Assembly (NCBI GenBank): GCA_016292335.1
Contig: JAECRX010000077.1
Location: 1-6,148 of the forward strand
Origin: Candidatus Sifarchaeum subterraneum
GTDB lineage: Archaea; Asgardarchaeota; Sifarchaeia; Sifarchaeales; Sifarchaeaceae
DNA length: 6,148 nucleotides
Direction: 5' to 3'
Position 1 is the first letter of the stretch, and every line of letters starts with the position of its first letter. Below, piece by piece: positions 5,598 through 6,148 of this stretch. The position numbers and the translations under genes are program-made. The notes beneath the pieces were generated by a model. It was not told the DNA's origin. It saw nothing but the letters and a program-made list of their open reading frames with translations, and searched no databases.

Positions 5598-5738
5598 CTA
5601 ATTAGTTTTCACAACATGGCTTTCGCTTTCTATTTTTGTGATTCTTTCTTCCATGCATTCTAAAACTTCCAGAATGCTACGCATAAAAAGAGAGATGTTG
5701 TAGAGCGTTTTTTCGAGCTTTTGTTCTATTTCTTGCAT
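5598..5738 (-). CDS. Small coiled-coil protein, 46 residues
   Basis: An ATG at 5738 opens a 46-codon frame ending with TAG. The peptide is charged and has a regular heptad: L8, I15, I22, M29 and I36 every seven residues, with I4, T11/L12, F18/M19, V25/L26 and I33 in the second core position, and Glu/Lys between them. That is a helical coiled coil over nearly the whole length, so it would form a dimer or oligomer or bind a partner helix. There is no signal peptide and no clear Shine-Dalgarno. A divergent small ORF starts 29 bases away. It could instead be a chance frame, but the heptad periodicity over five turns argues for a real gene. Function unknown. Confidence 0.42.
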   Translation of the reverse strand: MQEIEQKLEKTLYNISLFMRSILEVLECMEERITKIESESHVVKTN

Positions 5739-5747
5739 AATATATGA
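5738..5747 (+). promoter_or_regulatory. TATA-like element before the small plus-strand ORF
   Basis: TAATATATGA at 5738-5747 is centred about 25 bases before the ATG at 5768, the distance expected for an archaeal TATA box on a leaderless transcript. It overlaps the start codon of the divergent coiled-coil ORF, so the two may not both be expressed. Confidence 0.25.
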
Positions 5748-5767
5748 TATGACTTAATGATTTTTGT

Positions 5768-5905
5768 ATGTTGCTATTTCAAAGTGGCCATCAGAAAAAG
5801 CTTAAACATTGGTCTACTTTGCGATTTGGACGAGAAAATAAAGAATTAAAAGAAGAAATCATGAAGATCTTTAATGAAGAATTGAAATATGAAACTGACT
5901 TTTGA
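5768..5905 (+). CDS. Small charged ORF, 45 residues
   Basis: ATG at 5768 to TGA at 5903-5905. The first half is basic (GHQKKLKHWSTLRFGR) and the second is Glu/Lys-rich and probably helical (ENKELKEEIMKIFNEELKYE). No family is recognised. There is no Shine-Dalgarno, but a TATA-like element lies about 25 bases upstream, so a leaderless mRNA is possible. It could also be the surviving 3' end of an older gene, as the upstream frame is closed by a stop seven codons before the ATG. Confidence 0.28.
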   Translation: MLLFQSGHQKKLKHWSTLRFGRENKELKEEIMKIFNEELKYETDF

Positions 5906-5936
5906 GGTAGCTATTTTTAGAGTTTAATACAAGGAT

Positions 5937-6095
5937 ATGAAGCTTGAATTCATAATCACTTGTTGCAGTGACGGGACCGCCCAATTTATAAATTATTGTC
6001 GTATATGGATCAACCAGGAGAAAAAAAGGCTCAATCCTACACGATGCCAAACAACCATTAAATATGTCAATGAGTTGCGTAAAAGCTCTGTTTGA
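5937..6095 (+). CDS. Doubtful 52-residue ORF
   Basis: ATG at 5937 to TGA at 6093-6095, product starting MKLEFIITCCSDG and ending YVNELRKSSV. An AAGG stands only two bases before the ATG, too close for a ribosome site. No motif is recognised. An overlapping frame, one base off, is open from 5988 to the right edge, with a possible ATG at 6064 (MSMSCVKALFDAIRKK), and would read through the palindrome. Neither frame is convincing; at most one is real. Confidence 0.17.
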   Translation: MKLEFIITCCSDGTAQFINYCRIWINQEKKRLNPTRCQTTIKYVNELRKSSV

Positions 6096-6112
6096 CGCAA
6101 TTCGAAAAAAGA

Positions 6113-6137
6113 CTTCGTATATACATGATATACGAAG
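6113..6137. repeat. Perfect 10-bp inverted repeat, possible bidirectional terminator or recombinase site
   Basis: CTTCGTATAT at 6113-6122 and ATATACGAAG at 6128-6137 are exact reverse complements around the five-base spacer ACATG. Outside the arms the left flank is A-rich (AAAAAAGA) and the right flank T-rich (ATTTTT), so transcripts in either direction would form a 10-bp hairpin followed by a U-run. That is the shape of a bidirectional terminator. The arms also resemble the half-sites of phage P1 loxP. The window ends 11 bases further on, so the neighbour it serves is not visible. Confidence 0.7.
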
Positions 6138-6148
6138 ATTTTTACACC

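Noticed and set aside
524..6148. tRNA, rRNA, CRISPR array, insertion sequence or defence genes
   Set aside because: I looked in all gaps and saw no cloverleaf, no regularly spaced repeats, no transposase motif and no terminal inverted repeats flanking an ORF.

Overview
The window looks archaeal. It holds an Orc1/Cdc6 replication initiator and the small (exonuclease) subunit of the archaea-specific D-family DNA polymerase, together with a DUF99/UPF0215 protein, a family best known from archaea. PolD excludes ordinary Crenarchaeota and fits Euryarchaeota, Thaumarchaeota or Asgard archaea; the sequence alone does not let me choose. The DNA is AT-rich. Four main genes have a purine-rich Shine-Dalgarno stretch at a sensible distance, and three of them start with TTG or GTG.

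Layout. 1-523 (minus): N-terminal part of a secreted beta-propeller protein built of near-identical 41-residue repeats, running off the left edge and clearly richer in G+C than the rest. 524-1475: a long AT-rich gap with several TTCCA-type boxes resembling archaeal origin recognition boxes (ORB), so a candidate replication origin; one box lies just upstream of the initiator gene. 1476-2714 (plus): Orc1/Cdc6. 2755-3363 (minus): DUF99 protein. 3477-5039 (minus): PolD small subunit DP1 with all phosphoesterase motifs intact. 5040-6148: a poorly organised AT-rich stretch with open but start-less reading frames directly upstream of DP1 (possible gene remains), three small ORFs of uncertain reality (one a convincing heptad coiled coil), and a perfect 10-bp inverted repeat at the right edge.

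How it fits together. Orc1/Cdc6 would bind the boxes at 1070-1450 to start replication, and DP1 with DP2 (not in this window) forms the PolD replicase. An orc1-DP1 pairing near the origin is known from Pyrococcus; here the two genes converge on a DUF99 gene that probably shares a transcription unit with DP1. I see no defence system, CRISPR array, tRNA, rRNA or intact transposon. The most interesting points are the candidate origin, the loxP-like palindrome at the right edge and the small coiled-coil ORF.
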